Assembly: GCF_018499875.1 (NCBI RefSeq)
Contig: NZ_JAHBAY010000021.1
Span: forward strand, 51,894 to 115,893
DNA length: 64,000 nucleotides
DNA from: Kineosporia corallincola
GTDB lineage: Bacteria > Actinomycetota > Actinomycetes > Actinomycetales > Kineosporiaceae
Direction of reading: 5' to 3'
In this document: positions 30,710 to 40,270 of the stretch, piece by piece
Layout: each line of letters begins with the position of its first letter
Position numbering within the stretch: the stretch's first letter is position 1
Translations under genes and position numbers: made by a program
Notes under the pieces: model-generated
Told to the model about the DNA's origin: nothing
What the model saw: the letters and a program-made list of their open reading frames with translations, nothing else
Databases searched by the model: none

Positions 30710-32281
30710 GTGAGTTCCTCGCCCTGGGCCCCGTTGCGCCGCCCCGTCTTCCGTGCCCTGTGGGCAGCCCAGCTCACCTCCAACGTGGGCGGGTGGATGC
30801 AGTCGGTCGGCGCGCAGTGGTTCCTGGTGCGGGAGACCCACTCCCCCGCGCTGGTCGCCCTGGTGCAGAGTGCGTCCCTGGTTCCGGTGCTGCTGCTCTC
30901 CCTGGTGGCGGGTGTGCTCGCCGACGCCCTCGACCGGCGTCGTCTGCTGCTGACCACCACCACGCTGTCCGCCGTCGCCGCCACCGTCCTGGTGGTGCTC
31001 GACCTGTCCGGCGGCCTGGCCCCCTGGTCGCTGCTCACCGCGACCTTCACCCTGGGCTGCCTGTCCGCCCTGACCAGCCCGGCCTGGCAGGCGGTGCAGC
31101 CGGAACTGGTTCCGCGCGAGGAGATCCCGGCGGCGGCGTCGCTGGGCAGCGTCACCGTGAACGCGGCCCGCGCGGTCGGCCCGGCGGCGGCCGGGGTGAT
31201 CGTCGGGTTCACCGGGCCCTGGGCGGTGTTCGCCCTCAACGCCCTGTCGTTCCTGGGGGTGCTGGTCGTGCTGCTGCGCTGGCGGCGGGAACCGCGCCGT
31301 GCCCCGCTGGGCCGCGAACGCCACGGTGAGGCCCTGCTGGCCGGGGTGCGGTATGTGCGCTCGGCCCCGGGCGTGCGTCGCATCCTGCTGCGGGCGGCGC
31401 TCTTCGCCGTCCCCGCCTGTGCGCTCTGGGCCCTGCTGCCGACCGTCGCCACCGGCGAACTGGGGCTCGGGTCGGGCGGTTACGGCCTGCTGCTCGGGGT
31501 GCTGGGCGCGGGCGCGGTGCTCGGCGTGGTGGTGCTGCCCGGGCTGCGCCGGCGGTTCGGGTCGTCCACGCTGCTGGCCGGCTCGGCCCTGGTCTACGCC
31601 CTCGGCCTGGCCGCGCCGTCGCTGGGCTCGGTCGCCCTGCTGGTGCCGGTGTTCGTGCTCACCGGCATCTCCTGGATCGTCACGCTGACCACCCTGAACG
31701 CCGCCCTTCAGCTCACCCTCGCGGACTGGGTGAGGGCCCGTGGCGTGGCTTTCTACCTGCTGGTCTTCATGGGCGGGCAGGGTGTGGCGTCGTTCGGCTG
31801 GGGTCTGCTGGCCGGAGGGATCGGCAGCACCCCCACCCTGCTGGTCGCGGCCGGTCTGCTGGTGCTCACCGGCCTGAGCGTCGCCGTGCTGCCGCTGCGC
31901 GAGGGCACCGGCACACTCGACCGAACCATCACGGCGCTGAGCGCCGGGCAGCCGCAGCTGGTGTTCGAGCCCGACCCGGTCGACGGGCCGGTCACCATCG
32001 AGATCGACTACACCGTGAGGCCTGGCGGCGGAACAGCATTCGTGACGGCGATGCGCGCGGTCGAGCGCTCCCGCCGTCGCACCGGCGCCACCTCGTGGAC
32101 GCTGGAGCGCAGCGGCGACGACGAGCACGCCTACCGCGAGCAGTTCTCCGTGCGTTCCTGGGGCGAGTTCACCCGGGCCGGCCTGACCCGCTGGACCGGC
32201 TACGACCACGCCGGGCTGGACGCCGCGCTCGCGCTGGTCGAGGGCACCGCACGGGAGCGGCACTACTTCCCGGCCGCCTGA
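30710..32281 (+). CDS. MFS transporter of the EntS-like MFS_3 family with C-terminal cytosolic domain
   Basis: About 523 residues from the GTG at 30710, the first in-frame start before LRRPVFRALWAAQLTSNVG. Twelve hydrophobic helices cover roughly residues 10-400. A soluble C-terminal domain (TIEIDYTVRPGGGTAFVTAM... GYDHAGLDAALALVEGTARE) of about 100 residues is typical of this MFS_3 group. Family members are proton-driven exporters of siderophores or drugs. It follows gabT by 100 bp, but any link to GABA metabolism is unproven. The Shine-Dalgarno directly abuts the start, so the start is uncertain. Confidence 0.82.
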   Translation: MSSSPWAPLRRPVFRALWAAQLTSNVGGWMQSVGAQWFLVRETHSPALVALVQSASLVPVLLLSLVAGVLADALDRRRLLLTTTTLSAVAATVLVVLDLSGGLAPWSLLTATFTLGCLSALTSPAWQAVQPELVPREEIPAAASLGSVTVNAARAVGPAAAGVIVGFTGPWAVFALNALSFLGVLVVLLRWRREPRRAPLGRERHGEALLAGVRYVRSAPGVRRILLRAALFAVPACALWALLPTVATGELGLGSGGYGLLLGVLGAGAVLGVVVLPGLRRRFGSSTLLAGSALVYALGLAAPSLGSVALLVPVFVLTGISWIVTLTTLNAALQLTLADWVRARGVAFYLLVFMGGQGVASFGWGLLAGGIGSTPTLLVAAGLLVLTGLSVAVLPLREGTGTLDRTITALSAGQPQLVFEPDPVDGPVTIEIDYTVRPGGGTAFVTAMRAVERSRRRTGATSWTLERSGDDEHAYREQFSVRSWGEFTRAGLTRWTGYDHAGLDAALALVEGTARERHYFPAA

Positions 32282-32320
32282 GCCGGCAGACTGCCCGGAC
32301 CTCAGCTGCTGCCTGGGGCC

Positions 32321-33790
32321 TCAGCTGTCGAACCCCAGCCCCAGCCGGTCCAGCGTGCGCAGCCAGCGGTTGCGGCGGCCGTTCTCGGCGTCGGCGCGGG
32401 CCAGGGCGGAACGGGTCAGCTGGATCCCGGCCCAGCGCAACGGTTCCGGCGGGAACGGCACCGGCGGGCGGCGCACCATGGTGAGCCGGGTGCGCTCGTT
32501 CTGGGCGCCCTCCAGCAGGTCGAGCGCCACCTGCGCGCCGAACCGCGACGAGCCGACCCCCAGGCCGGTATAGCCCTGCACCGACACCACCTTCCGGCCG
32601 AGCGCGGGCGTCCAGAACGGGGTGAAGCGGGTGCTGGTGTCGATCGCCCCGGCCCACACGTGCCCGAACCGCAGCCCGCGCAGCTGCGGGAAGGTGGTGA
32701 AGAAGTGCTCGGCCAGCCGCTTCTCGGTCTGCTCCCGGCGCATCCGGCGCTGGGCCAGGTCGGACCCGAAGTAGTAGTGCGCGTCGTAGCCGCCCCACAC
32801 CACCCGCCGGTCCTGCGTGGTGCGGTAATAGTGGAACTGGTTGCCGGCGTCCGAGATGCCCTCGCCACCCTTCCAGCCCAGGGCGTCCCACTGCCGGTCA
32901 CCGAGCGGCTCGGTGCTCAGCACGTGGTCCCACACCGGCACGGTGAACAGGCGCAGCCGGCGCAACGGCGACGGGAACACACCGGTCCCCAGCACCACCC
33001 GGTCCGCCCGTACCGTGAATTCCCTTACCGGCGTGGACTTCTGCGAGGTTTCCGTCGTCCCCCACCGGTGCCGTGAGCCGACCGGGAGGCCGGTGACGAC
33101 CCAGGCGGCCACCCGGGACCCCTCGTCACGCAGCGCCTCAACCCGGCTGCCCTCGAAGATCTGTACCCCGAGTCGCTCCGCCGCCCGGGCCAGCCCACGC
33201 GCCAGGCGGGACGGCTCGACCGTGGCCGTGGAGTGCGGGAACACCGCCCCGGCCAGGTAGGTGGGCGAGTTCGCGACCGCCCGGGCACCGTCCCCGTCGA
33301 CCAGCCTGGCCTCGTTCCCCAGCCGGCCCGACACCTCGACCAGCTCGCGCAGCTCGGCCACCTGCCAGGGCCGCACCGCGGCCACCAGCTCGCCGGAACG
33401 CGTCCACCCGCAGTCGATCCCGTACTCCCGCACGGTCTGCTCGACGGCGTCCAGGTTCTCCCGGCCCAGCCGCTCCAGCAGCGCCATCTCACCGGGCCAG
33501 CGGGCCAGCCCGTTGGCCACGCCGTGGGTCAGCGACGCCGACACGAACCCGCCGTTACGGCCGCTCGCCGCCCAGCCCAGCGTGCCCGCCTCGACCAGGG
33601 CGACGCGGCGGCCCGGGTCGCGCCGCGCGGCCAGCAGCGCCGCCCACAACCCGGTGAATCCGCCGCCCACCACCAGCAGGTCGACCAGCAGGTCGGACTC
33701 CAGCGGAGCCCGGGACGAGCCCGGGTCCACGGCCGGCCAGAGTGGCGCGCGCACGGCGCCCCTCAGCGAACCACCTGCCCACGACGCCAT
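32321..33790 (-). CDS. FAD-dependent amine oxidoreductase (DAO family, PuuB-like)
   Basis: The 489-residue protein has an N-terminal FAD-binding dinucleotide motif (VDLLVVGGGFTGLWAALLAA) and the ATG/GGGR-type AASGRNGGFVSASLTHG that marks PuuB/GlpD-like DAO enzymes. A late segment, GYTGLGVGSSRFGAQV, closes the FAD site. Relatives oxidise gamma-glutamyl-putrescine or other amines to aldehydes with H2O2. It starts 28 nt after potC and is the last gene of the potDABC operon, which strongly suggests an amine substrate delivered by that importer. A paralogue is encoded at 40267. Confidence 0.82.
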   Translation of the reverse strand: MASWAGGSLRGAVRAPLWPAVDPGSSRAPLESDLLVDLLVVGGGFTGLWAALLAARRDPGRRVALVEAGTLGWAASGRNGGFVSASLTHGVANGLARWPGEMALLERLGRENLDAVEQTVREYGIDCGWTRSGELVAAVRPWQVAELRELVEVSGRLGNEARLVDGDGARAVANSPTYLAGAVFPHSTATVEPSRLARGLARAAERLGVQIFEGSRVEALRDEGSRVAAWVVTGLPVGSRHRWGTTETSQKSTPVREFTVRADRVVLGTGVFPSPLRRLRLFTVPVWDHVLSTEPLGDRQWDALGWKGGEGISDAGNQFHYYRTTQDRRVVWGGYDAHYYFGSDLAQRRMRREQTEKRLAEHFFTTFPQLRGLRFGHVWAGAIDTSTRFTPFWTPALGRKVVSVQGYTGLGVGSSRFGAQVALDLLEGAQNERTRLTMVRRPPVPFPPEPLRWAGIQLTRSALARADAENGRRNRWLRTLDRLGLGFDS

Positions 33791-33818
33791 CCCTGGCCCC
33801 CTTCTCACCACCGCGACC

Positions 33819-34601
33819 CTAGGGCTTGGCACGCCGCCAGCGGAACAGCTCGGTGGCCAGCACGATCATCATCGCCAGCAGGAACATCGCCGAGCCGATC
33901 ACGTAGGCCGAGGCCGGGATGCCGCGCTGCGCCGACACATACACCAGCTTGGGGAACGTGTTGACGTTGCCGGAGACGAAGTTGGTGATGATGAAGTCGT
34001 CGAACGACAGGCTGAACGCCAGCAGGGCGGCCCCGGCGATACCCGGCGCGACCAGCGGCAGGGTGATCCGCCGGAAGGTCTCCAGCTCGTTCGCGTAGAG
34101 GTCCTGCGCCGCCTGCTCCAGCCGTGGGTCCAGCCCGGCGATCCGGGCCTTCACCGCCACCACCACGAAGCTGATGCTGAACATCACGTGCGCGATCACG
34201 ATCGTGGTGAAGCCCAGCGGGAACTTCAGGTTCAGGAACAGCGTGAGCAGCGACGCGGCCAGCACCACCTCCGGCGTGGCCATCGGCAGGAACAGCAGCA
34301 GATTGGTCGGCGTGCGGCCGCGGAACCGGTAGCGGGCCAGGGCGAACGCCACCATCGTGCCGAGCACCGTGGCGATCAGCGTGGAGAGCAGGCCGATCTT
34401 CAGGCTGTTGCCCAGGGCCGAGCAGACGTCCGGCGCGGCGCACGGGTTGGCCCAGTTCTCCAGCGTGAACCCGCGCCAGGTGAGGTTGGTGCGGGCGGGC
34501 TGGTTGAAGCTGAACACCATGATGTAGGCGATCGGCGTGAAGATGTAGGCGAACGCCACCACGCCGTAGATGTGCAGGGCGTGCCGCTGGAGCCACCTCA
34601 T
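33819..34601 (-). CDS. potC: Spermidine/putrescine-type ABC permease (PotC-like)
   Basis: 260 residues with about six membrane helices. The EAA loop is EQAAQDLYANELETFRRITL, followed by PLVAPGIAGAALLAFSLSFD, which contacts the ATPase. The FSFDDFI(I)TNF-like end of that segment (SFDDFIITNFVSG) is characteristic of PotC. Its ATG overlaps the potB stop in an ATGA. Substrate class follows from family and context; the exact polyamine is not known. Confidence 0.9.
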   Translation of the reverse strand: MRWLQRHALHIYGVVAFAYIFTPIAYIMVFSFNQPARTNLTWRGFTLENWANPCAAPDVCSALGNSLKIGLLSTLIATVLGTMVAFALARYRFRGRTPTNLLLFLPMATPEVVLAASLLTLFLNLKFPLGFTTIVIAHVMFSISFVVVAVKARIAGLDPRLEQAAQDLYANELETFRRITLPLVAPGIAGAALLAFSLSFDDFIITNFVSGNVNTFPKLVYVSAQRGIPASAYVIGSAMFLLAMMIVLATELFRWRRAKP

Positions 34602-35512
34602 ACCAGTTCCTCCGTCCCGGCCCGGCGCACGTAGAACACGACCAGCACCAGGATGATCGCCATCAGGATGAAGCTCAGGGCCGCCGCCGTCGGGTAGTCG
34701 ACGATCCGGAAGAACCGGCTCTCCACCACGTTCCCGATCATCGTGGTGCGGGTGTTGCCGAGCAGGCTGGCGTTCACGTAGTCGCCGGAGGCCGGGATGA
34801 ACGTGAGCAGCGTGCCCGCCACCACCCCGGGCATCGACAGCGGGAACGTCACCCGGCGCAGCACGGTCAGGCCGTTGCCGTACAGGTCACCGCCCGCCTC
34901 GATCAGCCGCGGGTCGATGCGCTCCAGGCTGGAGTACAGCGGCAGCACCATGAAAGGCAGGTAGTTGTAGGTGATCCCGGCGACCACCGCGACCGCGCTG
35001 GCGGTGACCGTGGCGTCCTGCGGGATCAGGTGCAGCCACTTCAGCGACGACACCACCCAGCCGTCGTCGGCCAGAATCTGCCGCCAGGCCAGGGTGCGCA
35101 GCACGAACGAGCAGAAGAACGGCGCCACCACGAGCACCAGCAGCAGGTTGCGTGCCCGGCCGGCGCGGAAGGCGATCAGGTAGGCCAGCGGGTAGCCGAT
35201 CGCCAGGCAGAGCACCGTGGCCAGGAACGAGTACAGGAACGAGCGGGCGAAGTGCGCCTTGTAGTCGCTGAACGCGTCCCAGTAGTTGGCCAGGTGGAAG
35301 GTCTGCACGAACTCGCCGGGAATGCCACTGCCCGAAGGGGTCTGGGTGGAGGTCCCGGCCAGCGTGAAGATCGGGACCACGAAGAAGATCGCGAGCCAGA
35401 GCAGACCGGGAAGGAGCAGGAGCAGGACGGTGCGCAGCTGTTTCCCGGTGGCCCGGGGCAGCTCCTCGGCGTCGGCCGGGTCGGCCGGGGTGTGGGGGGC
35501 GATCGCTGCCAT
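34598..35512 (-). CDS. potB: Spermidine/putrescine-type ABC permease (PotB-like)
   Basis: 304 residues from ATG 35512, which lies 1 nt past the potA stop. After an N-terminal cytosolic arm the first helix is LLLLLPGLLWLAIFFVVPIF. The EAA motif is EAGGDLYGNGLTVLRRVTFP, and PASGDYVNASLLG matches the PotB pattern. It forms the membrane channel with PotC. Confidence 0.9.
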   Translation of the reverse strand: MAAIAPHTPADPADAEELPRATGKQLRTVLLLLLPGLLWLAIFFVVPIFTLAGTSTQTPSGSGIPGEFVQTFHLANYWDAFSDYKAHFARSFLYSFLATVLCLAIGYPLAYLIAFRAGRARNLLLVLVVAPFFCSFVLRTLAWRQILADDGWVVSSLKWLHLIPQDATVTASAVAVVAGITYNYLPFMVLPLYSSLERIDPRLIEAGGDLYGNGLTVLRRVTFPLSMPGVVAGTLLTFIPASGDYVNASLLGNTRTTMIGNVVESRFFRIVDYPTAAALSFILMAIILVLVVFYVRRAGTEELV

Positions 35513-35513
35513 G

Positions 35514-36635
35514 TCAGCCCTTCGCCGCGACGAGTTCGTCGTCCACACCGGCGTCGGCGTCGCCGGCCAGCCCGAAACCGTGGTCCGGCTCCCAGGCCAG
35601 CACCGCCCTCTCGCCGTCCCGGAAACGCTCTCCCACACCGAGGTTCTGGGCGAACACCGTGAGATTCTGCCCCCACGGCATCCGCACCAGGTACTGCGTG
35701 GACACGCCGAGGTAGCTGGCGTCCAGCACCACCCCGCCGGTGAGCACGTTCAGATGAGGGGACGTCCGCTCGGACTCGGCGAGGATGCGCACCTTCTCCG
35801 GGCGAACCCCGAGGAGCAGGTCGTTCGCCTCGACACACCGTGCGCGGCGCACCCGCACCTTCTGCCCGTGCGTCTCGACCACCACGTGGTCGCCGTCGGT
35901 GCCCGCCCGGCGCACCGGCACCAGGTTGGACTGGCCGAGGAAGTTGGCCACGAACGTGGTGTCCGGCGTCTCGTACAGCTCACTCGGCGGGCCCAGCTGC
36001 TCGACCCTGCCGTGGTTCATCACCGCGACCCGGTCGGCCATCGTCATGGCCTCCTCCTGGTCGTGGGTGACATGCACGAAGGTGATGCCGACCTCCATCT
36101 GGATGCGCTTGAGCTCGATCTGCATCTGGCGGCGGAGTTTCAGGTCCAGCGCGCCCAGCGGCTCGTCGAGCAGCAGCACCTTCGGCCGGTTGACCACGGC
36201 CCGGGCCAGCGCGATCCGCTGCTGCTGGCCACCGGACAGCTGCGCGGGCTTGCGCCCCGCCAGGTGCCCCAGCTCGACCAGGTCGAGCGCGTCGCCGGCC
36301 TGCCGCTTCACGTCCTTCACCCCGCGCCGGCGCAGGCCGAACGCCACGTTCTCGAAGATCGTCAGGTGCGGGAACAGGGCGTAGTTCTGGAACACCGTGT
36401 TCACCGGCCGCTGGTACGGCTTCTTGTGCGTGACGTCGAGATCGCCCAGGTGGATGGACCCTTCGGTGGGGTCCTCCAGGCCGGCGATCATCCGCAGCGT
36501 CGTGGTCTTGCCGCAGCCCGACGGGCCGAGCACGGCGAAGAACTCGCCCTGCGCGATCGTCAGGTCGAGACCGTCGACGGCGGTGAACGAGGCGAACCGC
36601 TTGCTGACGCCGGTGAGGCGGAGGTCTTCGGCCAT
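35514..36635 (-). CDS. potA: Polyamine ABC transporter ATP-binding protein (PotA-like)
   Basis: 373 residues with Walker A GPSGCGKT at 37-44, the Q-loop near NTVFQNYALFPHLT, signature LSGGQQQRIALARAV, Walker B VLLLDEPLGALD and the H-loop in THDQEEAMTMADR. The last 120 residues form a TOBE regulatory domain (LGVRPEKVRIL). It follows potD by 13 nt and powers import through PotB/PotC. Confidence 0.93.
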   Translation of the reverse strand: MAEDLRLTGVSKRFASFTAVDGLDLTIAQGEFFAVLGPSGCGKTTTLRMIAGLEDPTEGSIHLGDLDVTHKKPYQRPVNTVFQNYALFPHLTIFENVAFGLRRRGVKDVKRQAGDALDLVELGHLAGRKPAQLSGGQQQRIALARAVVNRPKVLLLDEPLGALDLKLRRQMQIELKRIQMEVGITFVHVTHDQEEAMTMADRVAVMNHGRVEQLGPPSELYETPDTTFVANFLGQSNLVPVRRAGTDGDHVVVETHGQKVRVRRARCVEANDLLLGVRPEKVRILAESERTSPHLNVLTGGVVLDASYLGVSTQYLVRMPWGQNLTVFAQNLGVGERFRDGERAVLAWEPDHGFGLAGDADAGVDDELVAAKG

Positions 36636-36648
36636 CGTCAGATGCCTC

Positions 36649-37896
36649 TCAGTTGCCGAGAACGCGCTGGAACTCGGAGGCGAACTCGGTCTCCTCGGTG
36701 CCGGTCAGGGTGCGGAACACCTTGACCTTGGCCAGGTCCGCGTCGGTCGGGAAGATGTTCGGGTTGGTCGTGAGGGCCCGCAGCTCCTTGTCCTTGCTCT
36801 TGGCCAGCACGTCCTGGGCACCCTTGACCGGGCAGATGTAGTTCACGTAGGCGGCCACCTCGGCCGCCACCTCGGGCTCGTAGTAGTAGTTCATGAGCGT
36901 CTCGGCGTTCGTCTTGTGCGGCGAGCCGATCGGCACGAGCATGTTGTCGCTCCACATCGTGCCGCCGGCCTCCGGCAGCGCGAATCCCCACTTGTCGCCG
37001 TTCTCGGCGTTCAGCGCGGTGATGTCGCCCGACCAGGCGATCACCGCGATCGCGTCGCCGGAGATCAGGTCCTGCGCGTACGAGTTCCCCTTGACCTGGC
37101 GGATCTGGCCGTTGTTCAGCTGCTTCTCGAGCACCGCGACGGCGTCGCCGAACTGGTCGGAGGTGAAGTCGCCGGAGATGTCGACACCCTGCTGGAGCAT
37201 GATCAGGCCCAGGGTGTCCCGCATTTCGGAGAGCACCTCGACCTTGCCCTTGAGCGCGGGGCTCCACAGGTCGTCCACGCTCTTCAGGCCCTGCGGCAGC
37301 TTCTCCTTGTTCCAGGCCAGGCCCGCGTAACCGGACTGCCAGGTGAGGGAGTACTCGCGGCCCTTGTCGAAGTCGACGTCGGTGAGGTTGTCCAGGATGT
37401 TGCCGGCGTTCGGGATGTTCTCCCGGTTCAGCTTCTGCACATAGCCCTGCTCGATCACCCGGGCGGCCATGTAGTCGGTGAAGACGATGATGTCCTTGCC
37501 GATGTCCTGGCCGTTGGCCAGCTGCCCCTGCACCTTTCCGTAGTACGAGTCGTTGTCCTCGATCGCCTCGTCGTACGTCGCCTTGATCCCCGTCTCCTTC
37601 TGGAAGGCCTCCAGAGTCGGGTAGTTCTTGCTCTTGTCGTCGTAGTCCAGGTACAGCGCCCAGTTCGCCCAGTTCACCACCTTGTCGGTGGCCGAGCGGT
37701 CCTGCGCGGCGGACGGCGCGGTGGCCCCGGAGCTGCCGGTGGCCGTGCCCGAGGTTCCGCAGGCGGCCAGGGTGGCACCGAGCCCGAGGGTGCCGGCACC
37801 GGCGAAGAGCGAGCGGCGGGAGAGCCGGCCGGCGGAGCGCTGGGCACGGATCACGGCCGCGGCTTCGGGGGACAGCGGGCGGCGACGCTGGGACAT
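36649..37896 (-). CDS. potD: Polyamine-binding lipoprotein (PotD-like), Tat-type signal
   Basis: 415 residues from ATG 37896 (AAAGGA 10 nt before). A long n-region carries SRRSLFAGAGTLGLGATLAAC: a twin-arginine motif at 27-28 and the lipobox Cys at 46, so it is probably exported folded and lipid-anchored. The mature part shows VNWANWALYLDYDD, DIIVFTDYMAARVI and LAWNKEKLPQGLKSVDDLW, typical of PotD/PotF-like binding proteins. First gene of potDABC-oxidoreductase, divergent from the Lrp regulator. Confidence 0.9.
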   Translation of the reverse strand: MSQRRRPLSPEAAAVIRAQRSAGRLSRRSLFAGAGTLGLGATLAACGTSGTATGSSGATAPSAAQDRSATDKVVNWANWALYLDYDDKSKNYPTLEAFQKETGIKATYDEAIEDNDSYYGKVQGQLANGQDIGKDIIVFTDYMAARVIEQGYVQKLNRENIPNAGNILDNLTDVDFDKGREYSLTWQSGYAGLAWNKEKLPQGLKSVDDLWSPALKGKVEVLSEMRDTLGLIMLQQGVDISGDFTSDQFGDAVAVLEKQLNNGQIRQVKGNSYAQDLISGDAIAVIAWSGDITALNAENGDKWGFALPEAGGTMWSDNMLVPIGSPHKTNAETLMNYYYEPEVAAEVAAYVNYICPVKGAQDVLAKSKDKELRALTTNPNIFPTDADLAKVKVFRTLTGTEETEFASEFQRVLGN

Positions 37897-38366
37897 GGGA
37901 CGTACGTCCTTTCGTAACGCTACGGATGGCGTTCTCGAGAGCGGGCCTCCGCAGGGGAGCGTCAGCCTAGGCGCGTCTTCCGGCTTCAGGACCGGTCGCA
38001 CACAGTTCGCAACACGTCGTTAACAATGCCCGTGACCGGCAGCACTTTCACCGTCAGTCACCGGGAATCAGGGAACCCGGGGCGGAACGCAACGGATACT
38101 GACACGCCGTAAAGATGCACGGCAAGGAGTCAAGGTAGTTTTTCGTAGTGTTTACCGGCGAAACGCAACGGATTCGTTACCGGATGGGTATGGACGACGG
38201 GGAAACCGGCCAGATGCAGCCGTTTTGACCACCGATTACGTGCTCACCGCGGCTACGGAAAGCGCAGTCAGGCCCGGATCGGGCAGCCGCCGGTTTCCGC
38301 ACTCCCCGGCGACGAGCGGTATGGATTCGGAATGTTTTCGCACCGGAAACAACGGAATCTATTGTC
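37897..38366. promoter_or_regulatory. Divergent control region between the potD and lrp operons
   Basis: These 470 bp hold no credible gene and are clearly less GC-rich than their surroundings. They must contain the promoters of potD (minus) and the Lrp gene (plus). Visible elements are two direct copies of AACGCAACGGAT 76 bp apart, a third related AAACAACGGAAT at about 38347-38358, and an imperfect inverted repeat around 38324-38361 just before the regulator start. A TATTGT -10-like hexamer lies at 38360-38365. Confidence 0.55.
38086..38173 (+). repeat. Direct 12-bp repeats, candidate Lrp operators
   Basis: AACGCAACGGAT is at 38086-38097 and again at 38162-38173, exact over 12 bp and 76 bp start to start, about seven helical turns. 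Repeated sites on one face of the helix are how Lrp/AsnC octamers bind. The link to this regulator is inferred from position only. Confidence 0.5.
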
Positions 38367-38885
38367 ATGGGCCTGGTCTACGGTGAAGATCAGAGGGTGA
38401 CCCGTAAACCCGTACGGCCCTCCGGACCGCACGCCTCGCAGCCGCTCGACGAGACCTCCAAGCGCATCATCGAGCAGCTCCAGGAAGACGGCCGGCGTCC
38501 GTATGCCGCCATCGGCAAGGCCGTGGGCCTGTCCGAGGCGGCCGTCCGGCAGCGCGTGCAGCGGCTGCTCGACGGTGGGGTGATGCAGATCGTCGCCGTC
38601 ACCGACCCGCTCCAGGTGGGTTTCGCGCGGCAGGCGATGATCGGCGTGAAGGTCGAGGGAGAGATCGAGCCGGTCGCCGACGAGCTGTCGGCGATGGCCG
38701 AGGTGGACTACGTGGTGGTCACCGCCGGTTCGTTCGACCTCCTGGTCGAGGTGGTGTGTGAGGACGACGACCACCTGCTCGACCTGGTCAGTGCGCAGAT
38801 CCGCAAACTGCCCGGGGTGCGCTCCACCGAGACCTTCGTCTATCTCAAACTCCGCAAGCAGCTCTACAACTGGGGTACCCGATGA
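38367..38885 (+). CDS. Lrp/AsnC-family transcriptional regulator
   Basis: The 172-residue protein has the N-terminal helix-turn-helix (LDETSKRIIEQLQEDGRRPY, GLSEAAVRQRVQRL) and a C-terminal RAM ligand-binding domain (QAMIGVKVEGEIEPVADELS, VVVTAGSFDLLVEVVCEDDD). The ATG at 38367 lacks a good ribosome-binding site; a GTG at 38397 is an alternative. It overlaps the aminotransferase gene by 4 nt (ATGA) and faces potD, so it probably controls both operons in response to an amine or amino acid. Its effector is unknown. Confidence 0.88.
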   Translation: MGLVYGEDQRVTRKPVRPSGPHASQPLDETSKRIIEQLQEDGRRPYAAIGKAVGLSEAAVRQRVQRLLDGGVMQIVAVTDPLQVGFARQAMIGVKVEGEIEPVADELSAMAEVDYVVVTAGSFDLLVEVVCEDDDHLLDLVSAQIRKLPGVRSTETFVYLKLRKQLYNWGTR

Positions 38886-40270
38886 CCACTGACGCACTGA
38901 CCCAGGCCTGGAACAACTCGGCCCGCGACCACCTCTGGCTCCACTTCACCCGCCACTCCGGCTATTTCGGCTCCGACCCCGAGCCCGCCCCGGTGATCGT
39001 GAAGGGCGAGGGCCACCACATCTGGGACTCGACCGGCCGCAAGTACATCGACGGCCTGGCCGGGCTGTTCGTGGTGCAGGCCGGGCACGGCCGCCAGGTG
39101 CTGGCCGACGCTGCCGCGAAGCAGGCCAGGGAGCTGGCGTTCTTCCCGCTCTGGTCCTACGCCACGCCGCCCGCGATCGAGCTGTCCGAGAGGCTGGCGC
39201 ACTACGCGCCGGGCGACCTGAACCGGGTCTTCTTCACCACCGGCGGCGGCGAGGCCGTCGAGTCCGCCTGGAAGCTGGCCAAGCAGTACTGGAAGCTGCG
39301 CGGAAAGCCCGCCAAGACCAAGGTGATCTCGCGGTCGGTCGCTTACCACGGCACCACCGCCGGCGCCCTGTCGATCACCGGGATCCCCGGTATGAAGGCC
39401 GATTTCGAGCCGCTGGTGCCGGGTGCCTCCCGGGTGCCGAACACCAACATCTACCGGGCCGCCGAGGAACTGCGCGACGACCCCAAGCGGTTCGGCCGCT
39501 GGGCCGCGGAGCGGATCGCCGAGGCGATCGAGTTCGAGGGCCCCGACCAGGTGGCCGCGGTGTTCCTGGAGCCGGTGCAGAACGCCGGCGGCTGTTTCCC
39601 GCCCCCGCCCGGCTACTTCGAGCGGGTGCGCGAGATCTGCGACCAGTACGACGTGCTGCTGGTGTCGGACGAGACGATCTGCGCGTTCGGCCGGGTCGGC
39701 GGCATGTTCGCCTGCACCGAGCTGGGCTACGTGCCCGACATGATCACCTGCGCCAAGGGCATGACCAGCGGCTACTCCCCGATCGGCGCGATGATCGCGA
39801 GCGAGAAGCTGTTCGAGCCGTTCCGCGAGGGCACCACCTACTTCCCGCACGGCTACACCTTCGGCGGGCACCCGGTGTCGGCCGCGGTCGGCCTGGCCAA
39901 CCTGGAGCTGTTCGAGTCCGAGGGCCTGCTGGAGAACGTGCGCACCAACGCGCCGGTGTTCCGCGCCACCCTGGAGAAGCTGCTCGACCTGCCGATCGTC
40001 GGTGACGTGCGCGGCGAGGGCTACTTCTACGGGATCGAGCTGGTCAAGGACAAGACCACCCGGGAGACCTTCGACGAGGACGAGTCCGAGCGCCTGCTGC
40101 GGGGTTTCCTGTCCAAGGCACTGTTCGACGCGGGCCTGTACTGCCGTGCCGACGACCGCGGCGACCCGGTGATCCAGCTGTCGCCGCCACTGACCATGGG
40201 CCCGGCCGAGTTCACCGAGATCGAGGGCATCCTGCGCTCGGTGCTGACCGAGGCGTGGACCCGGTTGTGA
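38882..40270 (+). CDS. Class-III aminotransferase (putrescine/omega-amine:pyruvate type)
   Basis: 462 residues with FFTTGGGEAVESAWKLAKQY, YHGTTAGALSITG, the cofactor Asp263 in LLVSDETICAFGRVG and the PLP lysine Lys292 in ITCAKGMTSGYSPIGA. This sequence type covers omega-amino acid, putrescine and beta-alanine:pyruvate aminotransferases. Being sandwiched between the Lrp gene and an amine oxidoreductase opposite a polyamine importer favours a diamine substrate. The substrate is not provable from sequence. Overlaps with both neighbours indicate coupled translation. Confidence 0.85.
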   Translation: MTTDALTQAWNNSARDHLWLHFTRHSGYFGSDPEPAPVIVKGEGHHIWDSTGRKYIDGLAGLFVVQAGHGRQVLADAAAKQARELAFFPLWSYATPPAIELSERLAHYAPGDLNRVFFTTGGGEAVESAWKLAKQYWKLRGKPAKTKVISRSVAYHGTTAGALSITGIPGMKADFEPLVPGASRVPNTNIYRAAEELRDDPKRFGRWAAERIAEAIEFEGPDQVAAVFLEPVQNAGGCFPPPPGYFERVREICDQYDVLLVSDETICAFGRVGGMFACTELGYVPDMITCAKGMTSGYSPIGAMIASEKLFEPFREGTTYFPHGYTFGGHPVSAAVGLANLELFESEGLLENVRTNAPVFRATLEKLLDLPIVGDVRGEGYFYGIELVKDKTTRETFDEDESERLLRGFLSKALFDAGLYCRADDRGDPVIQLSPPLTMGPAEFTEIEGILRSVLTEAWTRL

